The notes: generated from the letters alone by a model not told the origin. A stretch of DNA of 64,000 nt from Marinibaculum pumilum (GCF_042646425.1 NZ_JBHRTR010000054.1:1-64000), one strand, 5' to 3'. Counted from the first letter of the stretch, positions 50,054-59,315 are shown. Numbers and translations: made by a program.

Positions 50054-51541
50054 TCAGCCGCGGGTATCCTTGTAGATCGCGCCGTCCTTCATGATCAGGC
50101 GCAGGTTCGCGTCCGGATCGGCGAGGAAGTCCAGGCCCGCGGCGGGGTCGCCGTCGGCGACCAGGATGTCGGCGAAGGCGCCGGGCGCGATCACGCCGAC
50201 CCGGCCGGCATAGGGGCTGCGCGGGCCGGACAGGCCGAGCAGTGCGCCGTTCCGTCCGGTGGCCATCGCCAGCAGGTCGAGGGGGTCGTAGAAGCGGGTC
50301 AGCTTCGCCAGCTGCCGGCCCTGGCCCGGCAGGTTGCGCGGGCTGAACAGGATGTCCGTGCCCCAGGCGGTCTGCACCTGGAAGCGCTGCGCCAGCTCAT
50401 AGGCGCGCACCGTGCCGCGGGCCACCTCCTGCTGCTTGGCCTGCGCATCCGCGCCCGATTTCACATTGGCGTCGTCGTCGGCGAGGAACGGCTGCAGGCT
50501 CCACCAGACGCCTTCGCCGGCCATCATCCGCGCCGCCTCCTCGTCCGCCAGCTGGCCATGCTCGATCGAGCGCACGCCGGCGCGGATCGCGCGCTTGATC
50601 CCCGGCGGCGTGTAGACATGGGCCATGGCATAGGTGTTCCAGTCGGCAGCGGCCTGCACGCCGGCATGCAGCTCCTCCTCGGTGAACTGCATCGTGTCGA
50701 GCGGGTCGTAGACCGAGGTCACGCCGCCGCCGGCCATCAGCTTGATTTGCGACGCGCCCAGCATCAGCTGCTCGCGCGCGCGGCGCAGCACCGCATCCGC
50801 ACCGTCGGCGATCACCGACATGCCGGCACGCTCTGCATGGGACAGGGGCGCGGCATCGTCGCGCGGGATCTCGTGGCGCATCCGGAAATCGCCATGGCCC
50901 GAGGTCTGGGAGATCATCGCGCCGCAGGGATAGATGCGCGGCCCGTGCACGATCCCCTCGTCGATCGCCCGCTTCAGCGCAAAGCTCGGACCGCCGGCGT
51001 CGCGCACGGACGTGAAGCCGCGCATCAGGGTCCGCTCCGCCTCCCGCGCCGCGACGAGGTGCAGATAGGCCACGTCGGCGGTCATCGCCACCGCCTCCGT
51101 GATGCCGCAGAGCATCGCATGCCAATGCGCATCGATAAGCCCGGGCATCGCCAGCCGGCCGCCGCAATCGATCTCCACCGCCCCGGCCACATTCTCCGCC
51201 GCCGCCGGCAGGGCCGCGATGCGGCCGCCCTCGACCAGGATTGTGACACCGTCACGCAGGCGGCCCTCGACCCCGTCGAACAGCCGCAGATTTGTCAGTC
51301 GCAGGGTGCCCTCTGTCCGCCGCGGGCCGGGCCCCATTGCACTGGCCGCACCCGGACCCAGCAGGGATGCGGTCGCTGCCGCGGCTGCTCCCATCAGCAG
51401 CGCCCGGCGCGACAGGTCGGCCGCAACCCGCCGCTGCACGGCCTGCGCCGCTCTGCCGCCGCAGCCACAGGCGGCATGACCGGACCGCGGGAGCAGAACG
51501 GGTGGCGGCGCAGTTCCGGCCCGATGAATCTCTTTCGACAT
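50054..51541 (-). CDS. Tat-exported metal-dependent amidohydrolase
   Basis: A 495-residue amidohydrolase-superfamily protein. The N-terminus has a Cys-rich stretch (HAACGCGG) and a twin-arginine signal LSRRALLMGAAAAATASLLG near residues 43-62, indicating export of a folded, metal-loaded enzyme. The catalytic domain has H-x-H in MPGLIDAHWHAML, Lys in ASQIKLMAGGG, His in AMAHVYTPPG and SIEHGQL, and Asp in AWGTDILFSP. Relatives include imidazolonepropionase-like and prolidase-type carboxypeptidases. Start 51541 is supported only by the usual extended N-terminus before the Tat motif. It is divergent from the RND operon. Confidence 0.86.
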   Translation of the reverse strand: MSKEIHRAGTAPPPVLLPRSGHAACGCGGRAAQAVQRRVAADLSRRALLMGAAAAATASLLGPGAASAMGPGPRRTEGTLRLTNLRLFDGVEGRLRDGVTILVEGGRIAALPAAAENVAGAVEIDCGGRLAMPGLIDAHWHAMLCGITEAVAMTADVAYLHLVAAREAERTLMRGFTSVRDAGGPSFALKRAIDEGIVHGPRIYPCGAMISQTSGHGDFRMRHEIPRDDAAPLSHAERAGMSVIADGADAVLRRAREQLMLGASQIKLMAGGGVTSVYDPLDTMQFTEEELHAGVQAAADWNTYAMAHVYTPPGIKRAIRAGVRSIEHGQLADEEAARMMAGEGVWWSLQPFLADDDANVKSGADAQAKQQEVARGTVRAYELAQRFQVQTAWGTDILFSPRNLPGQGRQLAKLTRFYDPLDLLAMATGRNGALLGLSGPRSPYAGRVGVIAPGAFADILVADGDPAAGLDFLADPDANLRLIMKDGAIYKDTRG

Positions 51542-51681
51542 GACGTACCCCGGAGAAAATGATCCGCAGCCACGCGGCCGGGAGGCCTGCAGCGGGCGAC
51601 CTTAGGCGCCATGGCGGACCGGTCAACCGCCGCTTCGGCCGGCCGGGTGGGCTGTGCAGGCCGCCATCGTCTCCTCTTCAT

Positions 51682-51703
51682 GTCCCGTTCAGCTTGACGG
51701 GAC
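51682..51703. promoter_or_regulatory. Inverted repeat upstream of the RND efflux operon
   Basis: GTCCCGT and ACGGGAC (7 bp, perfect) flank TCAGCTTG. A TTGACG hexamer (51694-51699) inside it could be a -35 box, with a weak -10-like element about 17 bp on near 51716. A second small palindrome CATGT-GCAGG-ACATG follows (51716-51730). A repressor operator overlapping the promoter of the RND operon is a reasonable reading of this 279-bp gap, which holds no gene. Confidence 0.4.
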
Positions 51704-51820
51704 CAGATTGCCGATCATGTGCAGGACATGGGGCATCCCGCCGGATTTGAGGCAGAATGCCCGTCTGCCCCGTTTCCGCCCGCCGCTGTCCGCGGCGCCA
51801 GGAGTCTCGAAGGAAACCGC

Positions 51821-53065
51821 ATGTCGTTTGCCCGCCAGGGTCTGATCATCGCCGTACTTGCCGTGCTCGCGCTCGGCGGCTGGTGGGCAGCGGACCGCTA
51901 CGGCCTGCTGCAGGCCACGCCCGAGGACGAAGCGGCCGGCCGGCGCGGACCTGGCGGCGGCGGCCCGGGAATGGCCGCCGGCCTGCCGGTGATCGCCGAG
52001 CCGGTGGCGATGCGCCGCGACGATATTCGCCTGGAGGCGATCGGCACCGGCGAGGCGCTGTCCGGCGTCACCATCTATCCCGCCGTCGCGGGCGAGGTGA
52101 CGGAGGTCGGTTTCGCCGCCGGGCAGACGGTCCAGAAGGGCGATGTGCTGCTGCGGCTGGACGACGAGGCGGAGCGCCTGGCGGTCGAGCTGGCGAAGCT
52201 GGAGGTGAAGGACGCGGAGGTCACCCTGTCGCGCTACCGCAAGGCGGCGCCGACCGGTGCCGTCTCCGCCGCCGAGGTCGATGCCGCGCGCACCTCCCTG
52301 GACCGGGGGAAGCTGGCGCTGGAACAGGCCCAGGTCGCGCTGCGCGACCGCACCCTGCGCGCGCCCTTCGCCGGCGTGGTCGGCACGGCGGAGGTCGATC
52401 CCGGCGACCGGGTTACCACCAGCACCGCGATCACCACCCTGGACGATCGCAGCGCCATCATCATCACCTTCGACGTGCCGGAGATCCATGCCGACCATAT
52501 CCGACCCGGCCTGGGCCTGCGGGTCAGCCCGTGGAGCCTGAACGGCCGGCAGTTCGACGGCGTGGTCGAGAGCGTGGGCAGCCGCATCGACCCTGTGTCG
52601 CGCACCCTGCCGGTGCGCGCCCGCGTGCCGAACGAGGGCGATGCCCTGCGGCCGGGCATGTCCTTCGCCATCGGCATCGAAATCCCCGGTGAGGACTATG
52701 CCAGCGTCCCCGAGATCTCCGTGCTGTGGAGCCGCGAGGGCGCCTATGTCTGGCGGGTCGGCGACGCCGCGGCCCTGGCTGCGGCGGAGAGTCCGGCGCG
52801 GACCCGCCCGGCTGCCGCCGGTGACGGCGACAGGGCGACCGCGCCGGCATCCGCAAGCCCCAGCGCGCCGGTGGCGGTGAAGGTGCCGGTGAAGGTGCAT
52901 CGCCGCGACGGCGGCCGGGTGCTGGTGGAAGGCGGCCTGGAGCAGGGCGACCTGATCGTGGTGGAAGGCGTGCAGCGGCTGCGCGAAGGCAGCGTGCTGC
53001 GGCCGACCACGCCGGACGGCGGCACGGGCGGCGTGCCGGATGTCGACGGCCGGAGGGATTCGTGA
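51821..53065 (+). CDS. RND efflux periplasmic adaptor (membrane fusion protein)
   Basis: A 414-residue HlyD/MFP-type adaptor. One N-terminal helix (about 7-24) anchors it. The biotinyl-lipoyl half-motif appears as YPAVAGEVTEVGFAAGQTVQKGDVLLRLDD, then a coiled hairpin (EVKDAEVTLSRYRKA..., SLDRGKLALEQAQVALRDRTLRAPFAGVVG) and the beta-barrel and membrane-proximal domains. A 60-residue Ala/Pro-rich insert near residue 320 (AAAESPARTRPAAAGDG...) is unusual. ATG 51821 has AAGGAA 5 nt upstream. Its TGA overlaps the GTG of the pump gene by 4 bp. Confidence 0.92.
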   Translation: MSFARQGLIIAVLAVLALGGWWAADRYGLLQATPEDEAAGRRGPGGGGPGMAAGLPVIAEPVAMRRDDIRLEAIGTGEALSGVTIYPAVAGEVTEVGFAAGQTVQKGDVLLRLDDEAERLAVELAKLEVKDAEVTLSRYRKAAPTGAVSAAEVDAARTSLDRGKLALEQAQVALRDRTLRAPFAGVVGTAEVDPGDRVTTSTAITTLDDRSAIIITFDVPEIHADHIRPGLGLRVSPWSLNGRQFDGVVESVGSRIDPVSRTLPVRARVPNEGDALRPGMSFAIGIEIPGEDYASVPEISVLWSREGAYVWRVGDAAALAAAESPARTRPAAAGDGDRATAPASASPSAPVAVKVPVKVHRRDGGRVLVEGGLEQGDLIVVEGVQRLREGSVLRPTTPDGGTGGVPDVDGRRDS

Positions 53066-56000
53066 GCGACCGCCCCCCGCCGGAAGACGGCTTGCCGGAC
53101 GAAAGCCTGCCGGAAGAGGACGAGGCGGAACTGAACCGCCCGATCACCGGCGACCTGCCGTCGCTCGCGGTACGGCGGCCGATCCTGACCATCGTCGCCA
53201 ACCTGCTGATCATCATCGGCGGTCTGGCCGCGCTGTCGGGGGTCGAGGTGCGCGAGCTGCCCGATGTCGACCGGCCGATCGTCACCGTCCGCGCGATCTG
53301 GGACGGCGCCTCGCCGGAAACCATGGACACCGAGGTCACCTCGGTCCTCGAAGGGGCGGTGGCGCGGGTCTCCGGCGTGCGCTCGATCCGCTCCGGTTCG
53401 GAAGAGAACAACATGCGGGTGCGGGTGGAGTTCGAGCCCGACACCGACCTGGACACCGCCGCCAACGACGTGCGCGAGGCGGTGGCCGGGGTGGAGCGCC
53501 GCCTGCCCGACGGGGTGGAGGAGGTCAGCGTCGTCAAGGCCGACGACAATGCCGGCGCGGTGATCCGGATCTCCGCGATCAGCGACAGCCTGTCGGAGGA
53601 AGAGCTGACCAAGCTGGCGGAGGAGGACATCTCCACCGAGATCGCGTCCGTCCCCGGCGTCGCCACGGTGGAGGTGTTCGGCAGCCGCGAGAAGGTGATG
53701 CGGGTGCTGGTGGAACCGCTGCGCCTGTCCAGCTACGGCCTGACGATCGACGATGTGGCGCAGGTGCTGGAAAGCGCGCGCTTCGATGTACCGGCCGGCA
53801 GCTTCCGCTCCGACGACCAGCTGCTGATCGTGCGTGCCGACGCCTCCGTCTGGCAGCCGGACGAGGTCGAGAGCCTGGAAATCGCGCCGCGGGTGCGCCT
53901 CGGCGATGTCGGCAATGTGGTCTACGGCCCGGCGGATGCGGAGAACAGCGTGCGGCTGGACGGCCGCACCGTGGTCGGCCTGGGCGTGATCCGGCAGGCG
54001 CGGTCCAACACCATCGAGATCTCCGAAGGCGTCGACCGTGAGATCGCACGGCTGAACCGCAGCCTGGACGGGGTGGAGATCATCAAGACCTCCGACGATG
54101 CGATCTTCATCAAGGGCTCGGTGCGCGAGGTGCTGATCAGCCTGGGCCTGGCCGTCGTCATCGTCATCGCGGTGACCTTCGTCTTCCTGGGCGCCCTGCG
54201 GCCCACCCTGATTCCCGCCACCACGATCCCGGTGGCCCTGATCGGCACGGTGGCCGGAATCTGGCTGATGGGCTTTTCCGTCAACATCCTGACCCTGCTG
54301 GCGATGGTCCTGGCCACCGGCATGATCGTCGACGATGCGATCGTGGTGATGGAGAACATCCAGCGCCGCAAGGCGCAGGGCCTGCGGCCGCTGGCCGCCG
54401 CGGTGCTGGGCACCCGGCAGGTGTTCTTCGCCGTGCTCGCCACCACCGCGACCCTGATCTCGGTGTTCCTGCCGATCGCCTTCCTGCCGTCGACGGCGGG
54501 CCGGCTGTTCACCGAGTTCGGTTTCGTGCTGGCGGTCGCGGTGGCGATCTCCTCCTTCGTGGCGCTGACCCTCTGCCCGATGCTGGCGTCCCGCCTGCCG
54601 GCCGGCGGCCAGGACCTGCCGGTGGTGCTGCGCCGCATCGGCAGCCCGATGGCCGGCCTCTACCGCCGCATGCTGGACGCCACCCTGGCGGTACCGCTGC
54701 TGGTGATCGCCGGGGTCGCCATCCTGGTCGCCCTCGCGGTGCTGCAGTTCGCCAGCCTGGACGAGGAACTGGTGCCGTCGGAGGATCGCGGCACCATCAT
54801 CATCGCGATGCAGGGCCCGGACGGGGTCGACCTGCCCTACATGGAGCGCCAGGTGGCGCCGGTGGAGGCGGCCCTGGCCCCCCTGCGCGCAGAGGGCCTG
54901 ATCCAGAACGTCTTCACCATCGTCGGCCGCTACGATTTGAACCGCGCCTTCATCACCGTCACCCTGGTGCCCTGGGAGGAGCGCGAGACCGGCCAGGCCG
55001 AGATCGTCCGCCGTCTCCAGCAGGATATCGGGCAGCTGCCCGGCGCCACCGTGCGGATCTTCGGCACCAACAGCCTGAACCTGCGCGGCGCCTCCAGCGG
55101 CGGCCTGGAATTCGCCCTGACCGGCACCAGCTATCCCGCCATCGCCGCCGCCGCCGCCGACCTGATCGCCGCCGCCACCGAGCGGCTGCCGCAGCTGCGC
55201 GACATGCGCATGGACTACCAGGCGACGCAGCCGCAGCTGTCGGTGAAGATCGACCGGCGCCGGGCGGAGGATCTGGGCATTCCGGTGGAGGGCATCGCCG
55301 CCACCCTGCGCGCCATGGTCGACGGCTACGAGGTGACGGAGATCAGCCTGGACGACACCCAGGTGCCGGTGATCCTGCAATCCACCGGCGGCGCCATCAA
55401 CGATCCCGGCGATCTGGCCAATCTTTATGTCCGTTCCGCCGACGACCGGATGATCCCGCTGACCGCCTTCATCTCGATCACCGAGGAGGGCGTGCCGGCG
55501 GAACTGGACCGGGTCGGCCAGAAGCGCGCGGTGGAGATGGATGCCGGCCTGGCGCCGAACGTGCCGTTGCGGCAGGCGATCGCCGACCTGGAAGCGCTGG
55601 CCGACGAGGTGCTGCCCGGCAGCATCGGCATCGTCTGGCAGGGCGAGGCGGCGACCCTGGAGGAGACCTCGCAGGAGGTGGCGATCACCTTCGCCATCGC
55701 CGTGCTGGTGGTGCTGCTGGTCCTGGCGGCGCAGTTCGAGAGCTTCCTGTCCGCCCTGGTGATCATCCTGACGGTGCCGTCGGGCATCGCCGCCGCCCTG
55801 TTCGCCCTGGCGCTGACCGGCACCAGCCTGAACATCTACAGCCAGATCGGGCTGGTGATGCTGATCGGCCTGATGGCGAAGAACGGCATCCTGATCGTGG
55901 AATTCGCCGACCAGCTGCGCGACCGCGGCCTGCCGGTCCACCGCGCGATCCGGGAGGCATCGCTGGTGCGGCTGCGGCCGGTGATGATGACCATGCTGTC

Positions 56001-56283
56001 GACCGTGTTCGGCGCCCTGCCGCTGATCCTGGCCGCCGGGCCGGGGGCGGAGGCACGCACCGCGATCGGCTGGGTGATCTTCGGAGGCTTGGGCATCGCC
56101 ACCTTCTTCACCCTGTTCCTGACCCCGGCGGTCTATCGCGTGCTGGCGCCGCTGACCCGGCCGCGCGCCGACGCCCAGGGCCGCCTGAAGGCGGAGATGG
56201 AGGCCGCGCGCAGCCGGCCGGACCGCCTCTCAGGCGGTGGCGACAGCGCCGCCCCGGCACCCAGCCCGGGCCCGGCGGAATGA
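53062..56283 (+). CDS. RND efflux inner-membrane pump
   Basis: A 1073-residue resistance-nodulation-division transporter of the HAE-1 type. It has the expected 12-helix plan with two large periplasmic loops. Helix 4 contains the proton-relay Asp pair in MVLATGMIVDDAIVVMENI, and the C-half helix 10 has the Lys-rich MLIGLMAKNGILIVEFA. The N-terminal cytoplasmic extension (about 40 residues, acidic) is longer than usual. GTG 53062 overlaps the adaptor stop (GTGA) with GGAGGG 4 nt upstream. It probably exports amphiphilic drugs or solvents with the adaptor and the outer-membrane factor encoded on either side. Confidence 0.95.
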   Translation: MSDRPPPEDGLPDESLPEEDEAELNRPITGDLPSLAVRRPILTIVANLLIIIGGLAALSGVEVRELPDVDRPIVTVRAIWDGASPETMDTEVTSVLEGAVARVSGVRSIRSGSEENNMRVRVEFEPDTDLDTAANDVREAVAGVERRLPDGVEEVSVVKADDNAGAVIRISAISDSLSEEELTKLAEEDISTEIASVPGVATVEVFGSREKVMRVLVEPLRLSSYGLTIDDVAQVLESARFDVPAGSFRSDDQLLIVRADASVWQPDEVESLEIAPRVRLGDVGNVVYGPADAENSVRLDGRTVVGLGVIRQARSNTIEISEGVDREIARLNRSLDGVEIIKTSDDAIFIKGSVREVLISLGLAVVIVIAVTFVFLGALRPTLIPATTIPVALIGTVAGIWLMGFSVNILTLLAMVLATGMIVDDAIVVMENIQRRKAQGLRPLAAAVLGTRQVFFAVLATTATLISVFLPIAFLPSTAGRLFTEFGFVLAVAVAISSFVALTLCPMLASRLPAGGQDLPVVLRRIGSPMAGLYRRMLDATLAVPLLVIAGVAILVALAVLQFASLDEELVPSEDRGTIIIAMQGPDGVDLPYMERQVAPVEAALAPLRAEGLIQNVFTIVGRYDLNRAFITVTLVPWEERETGQAEIVRRLQQDIGQLPGATVRIFGTNSLNLRGASSGGLEFALTGTSYPAIAAAAADLIAAATERLPQLRDMRMDYQATQPQLSVKIDRRRAEDLGIPVEGIAATLRAMVDGYEVTEISLDDTQVPVILQSTGGAINDPGDLANLYVRSADDRMIPLTAFISITEEGVPAELDRVGQKRAVEMDAGLAPNVPLRQAIADLEALADEVLPGSIGIVWQGEAATLEETSQEVAITFAIAVLVVLLVLAAQFESFLSALVIILTVPSGIAAALFALALTGTSLNIYSQIGLVMLIGLMAKNGILIVEFADQLRDRGLPVHRAIREASLVRLRPVMMTMLSTVFGALPLILAAGPGAEARTAIGWVIFGGLGIATFFTLFLTPAVYRVLAPLTRPRADAQGRLKAEMEAARSRPDRLSGGGDSAAPAPSPGPAE

Positions 56284-57776
56284 GCCGGCGCAGGTCATTG
56301 GCCGCCATGCTGGCGGCCGGGCTGCTTGCGCCCGCGCTGGCCGGCTGCATCACCGTGGTCGGCCCCGACCCCGTCGCCCCGCAGGCGGATCCGGGCGCCG
56401 CCTACGACGCGGCGGTGCCGGCGCCGGTGGGCGCCGCGCCGGAGCCGGCGGACCGGCGCGACTGGTGGACCGCCTTCCGCGACCCGGTCCTCGACCGCCT
56501 GGTGACGGAAAGCCTGGCCGGCAATCCCGGCCTGCAGGAAGCCGCCAGCCGGGTGCGCGAGGCGCAGGCCCTGTCCCGCGGCGTAACGGCCGAGGGGCGG
56601 CCGACCCTGGACCTGGATGCCGATGCCGGCATCGACCGGACGCAGCGGATCGGCAATTCCGCCAGCAGCCGCACGACCGGTTCCAGCAGCAGCAACGAGA
56701 CCTCCGGCGCCCTCGGCCTGGGCCTCGGCTTCGGCTGGGTGCCCGACCTGTTCGGCGGCCAGCAGCGGGCGGAGGAGGCGGCGCAGGCCGAAGTGGAGCG
56801 CCAGGCCTGGCTGCGCCGCGACACCGCGCTGGCGCTGGTGGCGGAGACCACCCGCACCTACGTCTCCTATCGTGGCACCCAGGCGCTGCAGGCGCTGGCG
56901 GCCGAGAGCCTGGACCTGCAGGTGCAGACCCTGACCCTGGTCGAGGGCCGCACCGAGGCAGGACTGGCGCCGCAGCTGGACCTCAGCCGGGCGCAGGCGG
57001 CCGTCGCCTCGCTGCAGGCGGCCCTGGCGCCGACGGAGGCCGAGCTGCAGCGGCTGCGCAATGCGCTGGCCGTGCTGGCGGGACGCCTGCCCGGCAGCCT
57101 TGACCTTCCCGACGGCGAGACGGGCTATGCCGCGATACCGGTGCTGAATGCCGGCCCGCCGATCGGCCTGCCGGTCGACCTGCTGCGCCGGCGGCCCGAC
57201 CTGCGGGCCGCCGAAGCGGCATTGATCGCGACCACCGCCGAGATCGGCGTCGCGGAGGCCGAATTCTATCCCAGCCTCAGCCTGCCGGGCAGCCTGAGCC
57301 TCAACGTCTCCGGCCTGGGCACCGGCTCCGTGGTGCAGACGATCGTCGCCGCGCTGGGTGCGGCGCTGAACCTGCCGCTCTATGACGGCGGGCTGCGCCA
57401 GGCGAACCTGGATGCCGCGCAGGAACGCGCATTGCAGGCCCTGCTGGCCTACCGCACCGCCCTGCTCGCTGCGCTGCAGCAGGTGGAGGCCGCCCTGCTC
57501 GCCTATCAGGGCGCCAGCGCCCGGCTGGCCGCGCTGGAGGACGAGGTCGCCGCCAGCGAAACCGCCTTCAACCAGGCGGAGACCCTGTACCGCCAGGGGC
57601 TGGCCAGCTTCCTGGACGTGCTGGACGCACAGCGCGAACTGACGACCTCCCGCCGCGACCGGGTGGTGGCCGCGACCAATGTCGCCCAGGCGACCATGGA
57701 TATCTACGAAGCCGCCGGCCTGGCGCCGGACCTGCCGCCGGTCGGCACCACGGCGGAGACGGTGCCGCAGGGATAG
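56280..57776 (+). CDS. Outer-membrane efflux lipoprotein, NodT/OprM family
   Basis: A 498-residue outer-membrane factor. The signal peptide ends in the lipobox PALAGC (C23). The tandem TolC-like repeats are visible: WWTAFRDPVLDRLVTESLAGNPGLQEAASRVREAQ and VDLLRRRPDLRAAEAALIATTAEIGVAEAEFYPSLSLPGSLSLN. The second half has YRQGLASFLDVLDAQRELTTSRRDRVVAATNVAQATMDIYEAAG. Its ATG overlaps the pump stop (ATGA), completing the adaptor-pump-channel operon. The gene is convergent with the small exported protein gene, with 15 bp between stops. Confidence 0.95.
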   Translation: MSRRRSLAAMLAAGLLAPALAGCITVVGPDPVAPQADPGAAYDAAVPAPVGAAPEPADRRDWWTAFRDPVLDRLVTESLAGNPGLQEAASRVREAQALSRGVTAEGRPTLDLDADAGIDRTQRIGNSASSRTTGSSSSNETSGALGLGLGFGWVPDLFGGQQRAEEAAQAEVERQAWLRRDTALALVAETTRTYVSYRGTQALQALAAESLDLQVQTLTLVEGRTEAGLAPQLDLSRAQAAVASLQAALAPTEAELQRLRNALAVLAGRLPGSLDLPDGETGYAAIPVLNAGPPIGLPVDLLRRRPDLRAAEAALIATTAEIGVAEAEFYPSLSLPGSLSLNVSGLGTGSVVQTIVAALGAALNLPLYDGGLRQANLDAAQERALQALLAYRTALLAALQQVEAALLAYQGASARLAALEDEVAASETAFNQAETLYRQGLASFLDVLDAQRELTTSRRDRVVAATNVAQATMDIYEAAGLAPDLPPVGTTAETVPQG

Positions 57777-57791
57777 GGTATCCGCCCGCGC

Positions 57792-58193
57792 CTATCCGTC
57801 CGATCCGCTCAGCATGATCTGCATGCCGTAGGCGAAGCAGACCTTGCTTGACGGATCGACCCTGCCCAGCAGGACGACGTTCATGTCGGACAGAAAGGCA
57901 TCGACGAAGGCATCGGCATATTCGTACGCGAAGGTGTTGGACACCGATCCCTGCCGGTCCACCCCCCGCACCATGATCCGGTCGCTGTCGCACTGTTCCA
58001 GGCCGTCGTCGGTGACGTAGATCGCGCCGGTCTCGTCGAACAGCAGCTTCATGCCGGTGGGCTTGCCGACCTCGTCGAACTTGTTCGCCCACACGCTGGT
58101 ATCGTCGGCCTGCGCCATTGGCGCCACCGCCGGCCCCGCGATAGCCACTGCGGCAACCGCAAGAGCGGTCCTCCACATCCTGCTTTTGCTCAT
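57792..58193 (-). CDS. Small exported protein, function unknown
   Basis: A 133-residue protein with a Sec signal peptide (MSKSRMWRTALAVAAVAIAGPAVAPMAQA, cleavage near 29). The mature domain, about 105 residues, contains a central LLFDETGAIYVTDDGLEQCDSDRIMVRGVDRQGSVSNTF and two cysteines, possibly forming a disulfide. No family is recognised. ATG 58193 follows GAGGAAG. It is convergent with the RND operon and divergent from the LysR gene, so is probably expressed alone. Confidence 0.75.
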   Translation of the reverse strand: MSKSRMWRTALAVAAVAIAGPAVAPMAQADDTSVWANKFDEVGKPTGMKLLFDETGAIYVTDDGLEQCDSDRIMVRGVDRQGSVSNTFAYEYADAFVDAFLSDMNVVLLGRVDPSSKVCFAYGMQIMLSGSDG

Positions 58194-58308
58194 GGTGCCC
58201 GCTTCCTCTCCTGCCTTGGGAAGCGCCATTCAAGCCGGGTGGGACAGGCGATGGAACCCATGGCGGACCCTGCCCGGGTTCTGTATCTCGAAGATGCTTG
58301 TATGATGC

Positions 58309-58327
58309 CAGAAACGTTCGCTTTCTG
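58309..58327. promoter_or_regulatory. Inverted repeat upstream of the LysR gene
   Basis: CAGAAA and TTTCTG flank a 7-nt spacer, 13 bp upstream of the LysR start codon in the divergent region shared with the small exported protein gene. It could be an autoregulatory site; the evidence is symmetry and position only. Confidence 0.35.
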
Positions 58328-58340
58328 AGATGGATGGCCG

Positions 58341-59219
58341 ATGGACGCTGGTGACCTGCGGGTGTTCGAGGCGGTGCTGCGCACCGGCGGCATCAACCGC
58401 GCGGCGGGGGAGCTGAACACCGTCCAATCCAACGTCACCGCGCGCATCCGGCGGCTGGAGGCGGAACTGGGCACCCGCCTGTTCGACCGCCATGCCCGCG
58501 GGGTCACGCCGACCGCGGCGGGGCGGCGCCTGGCGCCCTTCGCCAGCGCCATCGACGGCCTGCTGCAGGAGGCGCGCCGCGCCGTCGCGGACGACGGCGT
58601 GCCGCGCGGAGCCCTGACCATCGGCGCGCTGGAGACCACGGCGGCCCTGCGCCTGGCCCCGGCCCTGGCGGACTATGCCGCCGCCTGGCCGGAGGTCGAC
58701 CTGGTGCTGCGCACCGGCACCAGCGCGGAGATGCTGCAGGCGGTGCTGGACCGCGATGTCGAGGGCGCCTTCGTCTGCGGCCCCGTCTCCCATCCCGACC
58801 TCGTCGCCCAGCCGATGTTCCGGGAGGAGCTGGTACTGGCCACCTCCCCGGCCATTGGCGGGCTCGACGGCCTCGCCGACCGGCCCGATGCGAAGATCGT
58901 CGTGCTGCGCGCCGGCTGTTCCTACCGCCAGCGGCTGGAGGAGGTGCTGGCCCGGCGCGGCGTCGCCGGCCTGCGCCGCCTGGAGTTCGGCACCATCGAG
59001 GCGCTGCTCGCCTGCACCGCCGCCGGCATCGGCGTCACCCTGCTGCCGCGCGGCATCGTCGAGGCTGCCGCCGGCCGCTTCCGCCTGTCGCTTTGCGATC
59101 TGCCGCCGGCGGAGGCGCTGGTGGAGACCCTCTTCGTGCAACGCCGGGAGGCGATGCGGTCCAGCGCCCTGTCCGCACTTCTGGACCGGGTCGCCGGAAA
59201 GCCCCGCGCGGCCGCATAA
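58341..59219 (+). CDS. LysR-family transcriptional regulator
   Basis: A 292-residue LysR-type regulator. The N-terminal winged helix (DLRVFEAVLRTGGINRAAGELNTVQSNVTARIRRLEAELGTRLFDRHARGVTPTAAG) is canonical. The C-terminal effector domain has GALTIGALETTAALRLAPALADYAAAWPEVDLVLRTGTS and GIGVTLLPRGIVEAAA. It most probably regulates the nitronate monooxygenase gene 96 bp downstream, because a CCTATC-N9-GATAGG site with an ATC-N9-GAT core lies between them. ATG 58341 is one of two close ATGs. Effector unknown. Confidence 0.92.
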   Translation: MDAGDLRVFEAVLRTGGINRAAGELNTVQSNVTARIRRLEAELGTRLFDRHARGVTPTAAGRRLAPFASAIDGLLQEARRAVADDGVPRGALTIGALETTAALRLAPALADYAAAWPEVDLVLRTGTSAEMLQAVLDRDVEGAFVCGPVSHPDLVAQPMFREELVLATSPAIGGLDGLADRPDAKIVVLRAGCSYRQRLEEVLARRGVAGLRRLEFGTIEALLACTAAGIGVTLLPRGIVEAAAGRFRLSLCDLPPAEALVETLFVQRREAMRSSALSALLDRVAGKPRAAA

Positions 59220-59223
59220 ACTT

Positions 59224-59244
59224 CCTATCGCTTCTACAGATAGG
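59224..59244. promoter_or_regulatory. LysR-type box (CCTATC-N9-GATAGG) upstream of nitronate monooxygenase
   Basis: Perfect 6-bp arms flank a 9-nt spacer. The core ATC-N9-GAT (59227-59241) is the classic T-N11-A LysR recognition element. It starts 5 bp after the lysR stop and lies 71 bp upstream of the monooxygenase start, the expected distance for activation. AT-rich DNA (59249-59276) between it and the gene could hold the promoter. Confidence 0.7.
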
Positions 59245-59315
59245 GCGGATCTGGATTATTCGTTTTTCAGCATATTGGTCGCGCCCTACCTTCCGGACGG
59301 AAAGAGGAGAGCGCC

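Noticed and set aside
52744..55941. 1065-codon open frame antisense to the RND pump
   Set aside because: His/Gln/Asp-rich shadow of a conserved RND pump; the pump's reading is certain.
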